From Hymenoscyphus infarciens (lineage: Eukaryota > Ascomycota > Leotiomycetes > Helotiales > Helotiaceae), in contig LLCB01000022.1 in assembly GCA_001414345.1 (NCBI GenBank), forward strand, positions 1 to 64,000: a DNA stretch of 64,000 nt, read 5' to 3'. The position numbers and the translations under genes are program-made. Below the pieces are notes generated by a model. It had not been told where the DNA came from. It saw only the letters and a program-made list of their open reading frames with translations, and searched no databases. Below are positions 34,601 through 46,801 of the stretch, piece after piece. The first letter of the stretch is position 1; each line of letters opens with the position of its first letter.

Positions 34601-36623
34601 TTGAAAGCACCCTTCAGAAGAACGCCATCCTCGAGTTCTTGATCTTTCTTCTCTCGGACCATGTCTCGGAGCGCGCGAATGCTTTCTCGGTCGAGTTCAT
34701 CTGCTTTCTCCTTCTTTTCATTCGCGAACTCAGTCCACAAATCCCGCCATGTAGCTGGTAGTCGTAGGACCACCTTGTCTTCTCTAGAAGATGAACCGAA
34801 AATTATAAATAAAGCTACTGTGGCAATATATGCTTCAGATTGTTTGGAGTCAGGTGTCGAAATAGCTGTCATGGTAAGTGTTTGTGATTTTGGTAAGGGG
34901 TTGTATTCGATGTGAGGAGGTAAAGTTAGTACAGTAACATCTTGAACTTTTGACCAAGTGATACGGAGAGAATGTCGATTAGCATAGTTTGAGGTTGACA
35001 CCAGAGTGAAAGTCAATCTTGCCGACGAGTCCCTGACTTGTGTTAATTACCGGAAGGTGGCATCCAATATGAAAGAACATACCTAGCCCGACATGCTTCC
35101 TCCAGAACCCTTGTTGGGTTGACTCCCGTCCATTTCCCAAAATCCCGGATGGCAACCTTTGTCCCATCAGTATTGTTGACCACTGTAGTACTCTTTCCAG
35201 TGATAGGATCAATTTCGTTAACCGGTAGACTGGCAAAAAGGTCTGCAAGGGCAGCATCATCATCACTGCCATTATCCTCAAGTAAAGCAGCTCCGATTTT
35301 GGCAGCTTCTTTGCTAACCTCATCATCCGAATCGACCAAAGTCTCGGACTCAAGGGAAGCGATACTTTCTGCTTGGTTCAGCTCTTCGATTCGACGAGTC
35401 GCAGCCTCCTTTTCAAGCAGTATTCGTTTCGATTCCCATTGCTGGTCGGCGACATACTGATCAAAAAGGATATCATCTTGTATTTTCTTGATTTTTCTCA
35501 ATGCCTTTGCTGTCTCCGGGTCGCTGGGAAGGTGTGCTTCTTGAGGAGCACCACGACCACTTGGCCGTGTAGTTGGCCGCTTTGACTTTGTCTGCTGGGA
35601 CTGAAATAATTTTGTCTTGCACTCTAAATAAACTGGAAGAAGATCGTCAGGATCAATATCACTGTCGTAGTCTACAATGGCAGCCGCCTTTTTGGCAGGC
35701 GTGCGCTTTTTATCAATCAGAGAGGCGGCGCTGTTGGATGTAACATGTCCCATATGTCTAGTGTCAGACTCGAGACGCGGGGTGGTTGCACCAGACGGCA
35801 GTGGACTCTCAAATGGTGTTGCTAATGTTCCAAACTGGTTAGCATGTTGAATACGGCATTGTGACTAGTTAGGAGAAAACCAACCTGGTTGTGACTTTGA
35901 AAGGATTGCTGCTGGCCTCCTTTGCCAATTTTCATAATCTGGAAGCTCTTCTCTCAAACAAGCGCGAGCCAGCCAGTCCAACGCCTCTTCCATTCCCCAT
36001 ATTGCATCTTTGTTTCCCACGGCTATCTTGTCTGATATATCAAGAACAAACTTCAAAGCCAGAGTGATCTTCTCCTCTACAAAACCTGCCCCGTTGAGGG
36101 CTTGTTGCAGGGTCCAGAGTCTAATTGTTAGCTCTTCTTCCGAAGGAGGCTTGACGCTGCCAGAGAGATCTGATGTCATTCCTGTAAATCGGCCTTCTGC
36201 CAGGACCAGATCCAGTATCTCTTCCATGAGCTCCGGTGGAAGCCATTTTCTCGTATTCAGGCTTTCTGCTTGACCTCGTAGCACTCGCCGGTCGGTTTCT
36301 AACCTAGTTTTTTGACGGGCAGCATCTCTCTTCGACTTCTGTGCGTGTTTCTCGACCAAGCTCTGTAGTTCCGCCGTCTCAAGTTGTCGCTCAAATTCCT
36401 CAGGACTCAGATCTTTCTGTGGTAAACCAGAAGCCCCATTACCTGTCCCTACCCCCGTAGATGTTGTTGCGCTGCTTTGCTGAAGCTCGACGACGGGTTC
36501 GGCGTCCTTTGGAGGGGTTGTCTCTTCAGGAACATCGACTTTGGATTTCGAGACAATCGATGTGGTTGCGACGCCTCTGGCTGGGTTCGCCGCCGGTTTC
36601 TTCTTTTTCTTGCCCCCGGCCAT
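31649..36623 (-). CDS. DHX29-like DEVH-box RNA helicase
   Basis: Eleven exons join in frame to 1482 residues: 36623-35885, 35821-35083, 35032-34462, 34414-34317, 34266-33253, 33199-33058, 33007-32623, 32565-32355, 32310-32062, 32012-31937 and 31873-31649. Introns are 44-63 bp. The N-terminus is Lys-rich (MAGGKKKKK), followed by a UBA-like region with [18 protein letters not shown]. The core has motif I GETGCGKST (split by an intron), TEPRR, DEVH, SAT, the motif V region [11 protein letters not shown] and motif [10 protein letters not shown], then helicase-associated and OB-fold regions. In animals DHX29 binds the 40S subunit and aids scanning through structured 5' UTRs, so a similar role is inferred. 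The fifth intron begins with GC instead of GT. The gene is head to head with GCN1 across 232 bp. Assignment to DEAH/RHA helicases is firm; DHX29 orthology is likely but not proven. Confidence 0.9.
33200..33252 (-). other. GC-AG intron in the helicase gene
   Basis: The frame requires joining ATG-AG to A-TTC-GAC (Met-Arg-Phe-Asp). The intervening 53 bp start GCGAGT and end CGAATAG. The GC donor still matches the usual consensus after position two (AG|GCGAGT). Every other intron of this gene starts with GT. Confidence 0.8.
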
Positions 36624-36855
36624 TTTGGGATAGGAATTATTGAGTTTGTATGCAGTTTTGTGCAGTTTCGTAAAAGTGTTCGTGTTTGGTTGGCGATGTT
36701 GAATTCAAAAGCTTGTCGGCCGGTGAGGATTCACGCCGAACTTTTCCCCACCGGCTCACAACCAAATAAAATAAACCCCCGCCGTCACCAACACTATTCC
36801 AACGCCATACGAATTAATGATACCCGGGCAATGACAAGCTTGTCTATTTTACAAA
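36624..36855. promoter_or_regulatory. Bidirectional promoter, helicase and GCN1
   Basis: 232 bp separate the divergent start codons at 36623 and 36856. This short span must include both core promoters and 5' UTRs. No TATA box or known motif stands out. Confidence 0.6.
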
Positions 36856-39800
36856 ATGACTGAGGTGGAGGTAAATGGTCTCGCTGTGGTGGAGCTCGAT
36901 CTTTCGGCGACCAGAACCGCATTGCATTCTTCTTCTACAACCACACGACTCGCAAGCCTCCATATTCTAGAGGAGAGACTGACGAATAATGGTAAATGTT
37001 ACTCTACTTGGGGCACTCCATGTGATTCTTCATGTTTGGCAGCCTGCTAACAAAATTGCTGGCGCAGAAATAAATCAAACGCTCTTCCCTCCTCTCCTCC
37101 GACTCTTCTTCCGCACATATTCCTACTACAACGATCGAAATTCGCGTCGAGCCGTACAACGTTGTATAAGAGTCATTTTCAGCTCAGGTGCTGCTCCTGA
37201 AGCTCTCGCGGATTTTGTCAAGCTGGTCCATACCGAAACTTCGAAAGTTAAGATCGCACCGGCGGATGCTTTCGTCCTTGTCGAGTGGTGCAGCATATTG
37301 CTACAAACAATATCGGATACAGCCCACTGGGAGAAATGGGGACTGGAAACAATCATCAGCAATGCTCAAGCTCTGGACCTATGTCTTGGCGAATCTTCAC
37401 GTACCAATGTCAAGAATTCTGCCCTCGTAGTCACTCGGCGCGGATTACGGACAGTGTTTGCCAACGAGAAGACCAGACAAAAGACTATTGAGGATGTCGT
37501 GCGGAGACTTTCTTTAAAGGGACCCAATCCTTCGGCGAGAAATTGTGTTATGCTTGGGGTAGTTGCTGGTGTTTGCGCCAGATTACCAGAGGCCAAGGAG
37601 ATTTTCTCAACCCAGAGGTCCGAGATATACGCTTTTTACAACAGAGAGATTGTAGGATCGCGAACCCCAGTTGCCCCGCATGTCGCCGATGGACTCAAGG
37701 ACTGTTTTGGCGAATTTACAACCAAGGAAGACATTGAAAAAGACATTATCCCCCCACTTGAGAAAGCCCTACTTAGAGCTCCTGAAATTGTTCTGAATGG
37801 TCTTATTGAACACTTCTTCCACTCCCTCCCTGAATCAATAGACCTCTCGACTATCCTCCACGCCAAATTACTGAAACCAATTCTCTCAAATATCAAGTCT
37901 ACCAATGCGTCGATACGTCATGGTGCTCTTTCAACATTCAAAATTATTGTTTTGAAATGTCACGATGCAGATGTCATTACAAAGATCGCAGAGGATATAC
38001 TCGCCCCTTTGAAGTCCGGGAAGTTATCCTCGGCAGACCAACGATCTAGTCACGCAGACATGCTGACTTCTCTGCCCATTTCCCAATCTACCGCGACGTT
38101 GGTAACCCCTGCTTTGGCCGTTTGCTCAGGAAAGGAGGCCAATGAAGCAGCGCTCAGCGCACAAACTTCAACTTTTCTTCATTACCTCCAGTGGGGGCTC
38201 TCGAACGGACTTGAAGTCCCAAAACCAGCTGTCGATGCTTTCGTGAAAGGCATTTCTGATAAAAAAGTGCCTGTCAAAAAGCTTTGGGCGATCCGCCTTG
38301 GGGAGTTATTCTGGAATGTCAACGATCAAGAAGCATTGAGTGGATTTTCCGGTCTTGCCGAAGGAGCAATTCCAGCTCTGATGGAAATATGGCAAGAAAC
38401 TATCGGCAATCCTGTGGCTGCAGCCCAGTCTGGCCTTGTAACCGCTTCCTACGTCTTCACGGCCATATCACGTTCAAAGCTTGGCGCCACATCTAATAGC
38501 AAAGTTGATGCAGCGTTGAAGAAGGCGCAAGTTGCACATCAAGCACTAGTTATGGAACCTAAACCATCATTTTTACTAAACCATCGCATTTTTGGTAAAC
38601 TCTCGAGCGACGATGACTTCAAGTGGTTCATCCGGGCGCTTTCTTCTCTGTCGGCAGATATTTCTAACTTGGAGTCAAATTCAGCGAATGTGGTTGGTTG
38701 GGCACAAGCCATAATATTTTGTATTTGTTCGTCTACTGTTCCGCCAGCACTTAGGAAAGACGCCTCTCAGACACTCTCCGAGATTTACGTCCAGAATCCT
38801 AAGCCAATTTCGGAGGCTGTTATTGCAGGACTTTGGCGTTGGCGACAATGTGTCGAGATCGGAGAAAAGGATTGTGCAGCATCTGCTGCAAAAACCGAGT
38901 CCCAATTCTTGCGCCTGGTGGTTAAATCCATTTGTTTACCGCCGGCGAGTACTACTCAATTCGGTGGTTCAGTGGATCGATCTGTTCGTCAGGACCAAAT
39001 GATTTCGCTATTGGTCCTCTCTCGGCCAGAATTGCTACCTCGAATGAACTGGATTGACCTGTGTCTGAGAGTTGGAGTAGACCCTGGTAAGCTTGCGCGG
39101 GAATCTGGCGACGAATTGATGAAACAGATTCTCTATTTTACTAGCTTCACCGAGAATGTAAGTTTATTAGCATACTAAGGAATTCCCATCGACTAACTTT
39201 ATACAGTTGAAGCTTCAGCACTCTGAAGTTGTTAAAAAGGCTGCATTCAACGCCGCCGCTGAGCTTGCGTTTGTTGCCCCAGATGTCATGACATCGCGCA
39301 TCGTTGACCTCATACAAGAAGATCTTGATACTGCTCATCTGGGAGGTGTTGGCCCTACGGAAGCAGCCATTTTTCGGACTGAGGAAGGCACGCCATTCGT
39401 TGATGTTTTAGCTTCCAAGTCACAAAGTTATGTCCCAAACAAGAACACCAAAGATTACGATACGCTAAAGTGGGAGGAAGAGCTAAGAGCTCAACTCGCT
39501 CAGAAGAAAGGACAGCAGAAGAAACTAACGCCCGAGGAATCGGCCAAAGTTAAAGCCCAATTGAAGAAGGAATCAGAAATTCGACTCAACCTACGAATTG
39601 TTGCGGCCAAACTGCTACGCGGAATTGGAATAATTCACAGTCTTGCGACAGGGCCTCCTACAGAAGCACAGCTATGGATTGGGCCTGCAGTGAAAGCTCT
39701 AGTGGATGTCATTAATGCGGGTGCCGGACTTCTTGTCGGAAATGCTGCCCCTGACGCATACATATCTTGCTCACAAATTCTCGCAAGCCGTATTGGCGCA

Positions 39801-42800
39801 CTTCGGCCGTTCATTGGTATAGCCACCTTGAGAGCGTTGAACGTCCCACATCTAGACGAACAACTAGTACAAGAACCTCTTGGCCCATTAGTTACTCGAG
39901 TACTTTACCGTCTCAGATTTTCAGGAGAACAACGTCCCTTCGACACTGTCTCTTTGACATATATACTACCACTTGTTTTTCTAGTACTCCGTGAACGGGG
40001 TTTTGGCGATACCGATGATGCTGAAGCTCAAACCGTCCTTGCCCTAGAATTCCTTACATTTCATACTGACGCTTGTTCCGACAGTCTAGTGCCACGCGAT
40101 GAGGTTCTGTCAATCTTGATATCCTCAATGCAGGCCTACAATCAGCATTACAAAATCATCAAGGACTGTTTGGCTGATCTTTCTCGATGTATTGCACCTA
40201 ATATTACCGATCCGGAGATTTCTATTCTTGCTCAGGGTGCCATCGTACCTCAGGTCTCGGTGAGAACAGCAGTCTTGCAGTCTCTCAGCGCAGAGATTGA
40301 TATGAGCGATCTCGAATTTTCTGAAGAAATATGGCTGGCATGTCATGATGATGTTGATGAGAACGTTGAGCTTGGTCGGGAGATTTGGGAAGAGAGTGGG
40401 TTTGAGGTTTCTGCCGAATCGCCTATTAGGATGTTATCATACCTCAATAGTCTCGACAAACAACTTCGGAGAGCTGCCGCAAGATCTATAGCGGAAGCCG
40501 TGCAACTCCATCCCTCAACCCTCCAAGATGTGCTTGATCGACTGCAAACTTCGTACAAGGAATTGGCAAAGCCTAGAGTACCCCAACTCGATGAATACGG
40601 TATGCCCAAGAAAATGGACTTGTCAGATCCTTGGGAAGCTAGAAATGGTATTGCTATCGCATTCAAGGAGCTTGCACCAGTGTTTGAAGACAAATTGTTA
40701 GATGACTTCCTGCGATTCCTAATTGAGGAAGGACCATTAGGAGACCGGAATCCAAACGTCAGAGAGGAGATGGTGGTATCCGCTACAACAATTATTGCGC
40801 TACATGGCAAGAACAAAGTCGAAGCTCTGATGAAGACTTTTGAACAGACATTGGAGGCTCCGGACAAAGGCTCTGAATTTGCTGATAGAGTCAACGAAGC
40901 GGTCATTATCATGTATGGTGCCTTGGCTCGTCATTTGGACTCAGGGGACGACAGAATACCGAAGGTCGTCAACCGACTCCTGGAAACGCTCAGCACTCCA
41001 TCAGAGGCCGTACAATACGCGGTTGCAGAATGTTTGCCGCCCCTAGTCCGCGCTTCAAGCGACAGCACTCCAGACTATTTCCATCACGTTATGGACAGAC
41101 TATTGAACTCTAAAAAGTACGCAGCTCGCCGTGGTGCTGCTTATGGACTTGCTGGTTTGGTCAATGGCAAAGGAATATCTGCTTTGAGAGAATTCCAGGT
41201 AATGAGAACCCTGAAGGCCGCAATCGAGAACAAAAAAGATGCCAATCACAGAGAAGGCGCTTTACTGGCATACGAGCTCTTGTCAACAATCTTGGGCCGG
41301 GTTTTCGAGCCTTATGTCATCCAAATTGTGCCACAACTTCTCTCAAGCTTCGGTGATGCCAGTGCTGATATTCGAGATGGGTGTCTAGCTGCAGCCAAGG
41401 CTTGTTTTGCCAGCTTGAGTTCATACGGTGTCAAGAAAATTTTGCCAACTCTTCTAGATGGATTGGATGACCAGCAGTGGAGAAGTAAAAAGGGTGCATG
41501 CGATCTTCTTGGAGCTATGGCGTACTTGGATCCTCAACAACTCGCTTCAAGCTTGCCGGAAATTATTCCGCCATTGACGGGAGTTCTCAATGACAGTCAC
41601 AAGGAGGTTCGACTTGCTGCCAATCGAAGTTTGAAGCGCTTCGGAGAAGTCATCAATAATCCAGAAATCAAGAGTCTTGTGGATGTTCTGCTCAAAGCAC
41701 TTAGCGACCCTACGAAATACACTGACAACGCTTTGGATTCATTGATCAAGGTATCTTTCGTCCATTATCTGGATGCACCTTCTCTTGCCCTGGTCGCTCG
41801 CATCCTGGAGCGAGGCCTTAGTGACAGATCAGCCACAAAGCGAAAATCTGCTCAAGTTATTGGAAGTCTTGCGCATTTGACAGAGAGAAAAGATCTTGTT
41901 TCGCATTTGCCAATCTTGGTAGCCGGTCTCAAGGTTGCCATTGTTGATCCTGTACCCACGACTCGCGCAACTGCTTCCAAAGCTCTCGGTTCTCTTATTG
42001 AAAAGTTGGGAGAAGATGCCCTTCCGGATCTTATACCTGGATTGATGCAGACTTTGAAGTCAGATACAGGTGCTGGAGACAGACTTGGATCAGCTCAAGC
42101 TCTCAGCGAAGTACTCGCTGGTTTGGGCACCAGTCGCCTGGAAGAGACCTTGCCAACCATTTTGCAAAATGTCAGCTCAAACAAGGCTGCTGTGCGCGAA
42201 GGTTTCATGTCACTTTTCATATTTTTGCCGGTATGCTTTGGAAACAGTTTTGCAAACTATCTCAGCAAGATCATTCCCCCAATTCTTGCAGGTCTTGCGG
42301 ATGACGTTGAGTCAATTCGTGATACCTCGCTCCGTGCTGGTAGACTTTTAGTCAAGAATTTTGCTACGAAATCTATTGATTTGCTCCTCCCTGAGCTTGA
42401 AAGAGGTCTCGCGGACGATAGCTACAGAATTCGTCTCAGTTCAGTCGAATTGGTTGGTGATTTGCTATTCAATCTTACTGGAATATCTGCAAATACCGAA
42501 CAAGATGAAGTCGAGGAAGGCGCACAAGAAGCAGGAGCTTCCTTGTTGGAAGTGCTTGGAGAAGAAAAGAGGAACAAGGTACTCTCATCGTTGTACATCT
42601 GCCGTTGCGATACCTCAGGTCTTGTCCGCACTGCTGCGGTCAATGTCTGGAAGGCATTGGTTGCCAGTCCCAAGACCCTTAAGGAACTCATTCCTACTCT
42701 CACTCAGCTCATCATTAGGCGGTTGGGCAGCTCAAATATGGAACAGAAGGTCATTGCTGGTAATGCTCTCGGAGAACTTATTCGTAAGGCTGGTGACGGT

Positions 42801-45072
42801 GTACTCTCCACGTTACTGCCAACACTAGAGGATGGCTTGCAGACATCCACAGATACAGATGCCAAGCAGGGTATTTGCATAGCACTTCGAGAACTTATTT
42901 CTTCAGCATCTCCCGACGCACTGGAAGATCACGAGAAGACTCTTATTTCCGTTGTCCGAATTGCTCTCATTGATTCCGATGAGGATGTCCGCGAAGCAGC
43001 AGCAGAGGCCTTCGATTCCCTGCAACATATTCTGGGCAAGAGAGCTGTAGACCAAGTTTTACCATATCTCTTGAACCTGCTTCGGACAGAGGATGAAGCT
43101 GACAATGCCCTATCCGCGCTGTTGACTTTGCTCACTGAGACCACAAGATCGAACATCATCCTTCCAAACCTCATCCCGACCCTGACCGCTTCTCCGATGT
43201 CTGCTTTCAACGCTAAAGCACTTGCATCTCTTTCCACCGTCGCAGGGTCATCAATCACCCGAAGACTGCCCAGTATTCTCAACTCTCTTATGGACAATAT
43301 CATCGCTTGCAAAGATGAAGAGTTGCTTGCAGATCTCAATGCATCGTTTGACACTGTTGTGCTCTCTATTGATGAATTTGATGGATTGAACACTGCAATG
43401 AACGTTCTTCTTACGCTTGTCAAACATGAAGATCACCGAAGACGAGCTGCAACTGATTATCATCTTGCAAAATTCTTCGCCGCAGCATCAGTCGACTACT
43501 CCCGTTACAATCAGGAGATCATTAGAGCTCTTCTGATGTCATTCGATGACCGAGACTCTGAAGTAGTTAAAGCTGCCTGGACTGCCTTGACAGAGTTTAC
43601 CAAACATTTGAAAAAGGAGGAGATGGAATCCCTTGTATACTCAACACGCCAAACATTGCAGCATGTCGGTGTTGCGGGTGCAAACTTGCCGGGTTTTGGA
43701 CTTCCCAAAGGAATCAATGCTATTTTGCCAATATTCTTGCAAGGTTTGATGAATGGTACTGCAGAACAACGAACACAAGCTGCCCTTGCTATATCCGATA
43801 TTGTTGATAGGACAAGTGGAGACTCTCTCAAGCCATTTGTTACTCAAATCACTGGTCCCCTTATTCGAGTCGTCTCTGAAAGATCGGTGGAAGTCAAGGC
43901 TGCTATTTTGTTGACTTTGAACAACTTGCTTGAGAAGATTCCAACACTCTTGAAGCCCTTCCTTCCTCAACTTCAGCGAACATTTGCCAAATCTCTTGCT
44001 GACACTTCGAGCGAAGTTCTGAGAAGTAGAGCAGCGAAGGCCTTGGGCACGTTGATCACTTTGACACCGCGTATCGATCCTCTTATTGCGGAGCTTGTCA
44101 CAGGTTCAAGAACATCGGATTCCGGTGTTCGTACCGCCATGCTGAAGGCACTTTACGAAGTCATCAGTAAGGCAGGTGCTAATATGGGAGAGGCATCAAG
44201 AAATGCTGTCCTTGCATTGATTGATACCGATTTGGAAGATAGTGATGTTTCTATGGCCATCACAAACGCTAAGTTGTTGGGTGCCTTGATCAAGAATGTG
44301 CCATCGGAGAATGCTGCTGGGTTGATCAAGAACAGAGTTATGACAACACACTTCACTCAAGCATCTGTGTTGGCATTGAATGCCGTCCTTTATGAATCAG
44401 CTTCATCACTGACCGAAAGTGCCTTTGCTGAAGACTTACCAAGAGTCATCTGCCAAGGCATATTGAGCAAAAATGTAAATTTGTTGCCTATGTATGCTGA
44501 GCTATGCTAATGCTGAATTCCAGAACTTCATATCCGACAATTGCGTTTTGGCGGCTGGTAAATACTTGCTCTCTGAGAGTCGAAGCAGCGAATTCGAGAC
44601 ACTAAAGCCCATCTTCGAAGCCCTAGCTGGTTTCATCCAACCTGGTAATTCAGTCGATACACGTAGACTTGCTCTCGTTGTTATTCGTACTACTTGTCGC
44701 CATCACATGGAGCTCGTTCGACCGCATCTTCCGTTATTGGCACTGCCTATCTTTGCCAGCGTCAGAGACCCTGTCATTCCAATCAAGCTAGCCGCAGAGG
44801 CAGCATTCATGGCTCTATTCAATGTCGTGGACGAAGAGAGCAAGATCTTCGACAAGTACATCTCATCCCAAAACCTACCAGCAAACCAAAAAAGGAGCAT
44901 GCAAGATTACTTCAAGCGAGTTGCATTGAGACTCGGTAATACTGCACGAGAGAGAAGAGACGCAGAGGGTGGACAAGGTGGCTTGGGGCTCTCTAATGAT
45001 GAGGTCGATGATGAAAAGGAGATTCAGAGTATTGGGAAGGTGGACCTTGGGGAGGGGGCTTTTGATGAGTAA
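36856..45072 (+). CDS. GCN1: Gcn1 translational activator, ribosome-bound HEAT protein
   Basis: Four exons: 36856-36991, 37068-39157, 39207-44474 and 44524-45072. All introns are GT..AG, and they join in frame to 2680 residues, nearly the length of yeast Gcn1 (2672). Almost the whole protein is HEAT-repeat helix pairs. Examples are VRLAANRSLKRFGEVI and the central eEF3-like stretch with RRGAAYGLAGLVNGKG, KKGACDLLGAMAYLDP and TRATASKALGSLIEKLG. The acidic C-terminus ends at TAA 45070-45072. Gcn1 binds stalled or colliding ribosomes and activates the kinase Gcn2 by binding its RWD domain, triggering eIF2alpha phosphorylation. Start choice: exon 1 (MTEVEVNGLAVVELD) is needed to give an initiator and fits intron phase. 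It is divergent from the helicase gene and followed by RPL19. Confidence 0.96.
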
Positions 45073-45955
45073 ATGATAGCATGAGTATATGTATCGCGAG
45101 TGTGTTGAGAAGCATGGGAGGGAGTTGTCACTTGCATTTTCGAATCTCGGGGGTTTTTCCTTGAGACAAAAGTACCAGTAATTAGAGCAATGAATATTTC
45201 AATGCACTCTTTTGAATGTTGGCATTTTTGATAAGTTTGTTTATTGTTGTTTACCTGATGAGTTTCCGAGGACCATGGGAAAAAGCACTGCGATCTAATT
45301 CCAAAGCTAAATGGCAACCAAGGTCGACATTAGACAGGATTTTCTAAGTAAATCTGAGTAGAATTAGGACCAAGAGTTCTCGTGTAGAATACTTCGCTCA
45401 TGTCGATCACGACCTTCCATTCGCTTCAATGATTTCCGCAACAAATATCGCTCGTTTTGTTTGATCTTCTTCTTTTTACGAAGATAGTTTGGATATAAGA
45501 CGAATAAGTGAGTAGTGTAGTTCGGCGTCTGTATTCATTTCATTTCTAGAATATGGGAATGATAGTTGGTTTGTTGGGGGGACCGATCAGGGCCAAGATT
45601 TCTTCACAAAAATCGAAGAAGATAGTTCACTAATTAGTGACATCGCCTTTCACGGTAGAAAAGGCGGTAGTAAGTAGCTCTACAACTGAATCTAAATTTC
45701 TAAACTGTTCTAAGTATCTGGGGTTACTTTTGAATACTCTTGGGCAAGTAGGAAGTACGAATCCGGGTGCCGCTTTTATATAAGGGCAAGCAAGCCCTGG
45801 CCCCGCACGATGGCCAAAATTCCAAAGCGGAGTCCTCAGGCACCCAGATTTGACGCTAAGAAGCGACGGATGTAATCGATACACTGTCCATAGAAAAGAT
45901 ATATCAATCGACAACCAACGACAACCCATCAACGACGACCCCGGAAACCGTCAAG
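45073..45955. other. Intergenic, GCN1 3' end and RPL19 promoter
   Basis: About 880 bp without a supportable ORF. The last 100 bp before the RPL19 start are rich in ACAACC-type pyrimidine/adenine runs, as expected of a ribosomal protein gene leader. Confidence 0.5.
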
Positions 45956-46801
45956 ATGTAAGAGATACACCCTCCCGAAATACCCCCTTCGATGCCGCAT
46001 ATTTCACGAAGCTCGATTCGATTCAGGACGCATTGGCAGACGGGTCATCGAGGTTTTCAGTGGACCAGCAGCTAACATTTCGAATTCTTCAGGGTCAATC
46101 TCACTACACAAAAGCGCCTCGCGGCATCCGTTGTAGGATGTGGAAAGCGCAAGATTTGGCTCGATCCTAATGAGACCAGCGAGATCTCCAATGCCAACTC
46201 CCGCCAAACCATCCGAAAGCTCGTAGCTGATGGACTCATCATCCGCAAGCCAGTCACCATGCACTCCCGATCCCGAGCCCGCGATCTTACAGCCGCACGA
46301 AGAATTGGTAGACACCGTGGTTTCGGTAAGAGAAAGGGTACTGCAGATGCTCGTATGCCAAGGTACGCACATATGGAGAGGGGGAGAATGAGGGGTGGCG
46401 AATATTTGAGGGGCAAAGTCTGATATCTTCTATAGCCAGGTCGTCTGGATGCGCCGTCTTCGTGTTCTCCGTCGCCTCTTAGCCAAGTACCGTGCCAGCG
46501 GCAAGATCGATAAACACCTGTACCACGAACTATACCACCTTAGCAAGGGTAACACCTTCAAGCACAAGAGAGCATTGGTCGAGCACGTATGTTGCTATAT
46601 ATCCTAGGTCCAGCGGTGGGATGCTAACAATCGGAATAGATTCACAAGGCCAAGGCCGAGGCTGCCCGTGACCGAACTGAGAGACAACAAATGGACGACA
46701 AGCGTGCAAAGGTCAAGGCTGCCCGTGAGCGAAAGTTGGAGAGAGCAGCAACCAAGCACAAGGAGCAGTTCGGTGAGGAGGAAGAGGCTGAGACAAAGTA
46801 A
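45956..46801 (+). CDS. RPL19: 60S ribosomal protein L19 (eL19)
   Basis: Four coding exons: 45956-45957 (only the bases AT), 46093-46362, 46436-46586 and 46640-46801. The first intron (135 bp, GTAAGA..CTTCAG) splits the start codon, so AT joins G to give [16 protein letters not shown]. The product is 194 residues, the usual size for eL19. Conserved stretches include [60 protein letters not shown] and the long basic C-terminal helix ending EEEAETK. It is a structural protein of the large ribosomal subunit near the exit tunnel. The alternative, initiation from an ATG within exon 2, would delete conserved residues and is unlikely. Confidence 0.96.

Noticed and set aside
37126..44356. Numerous ORFs of 60-190 codons inside GCN1
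   Set aside because: They are other-frame shadows of the HEAT-repeat coding sequence, with no independent features.
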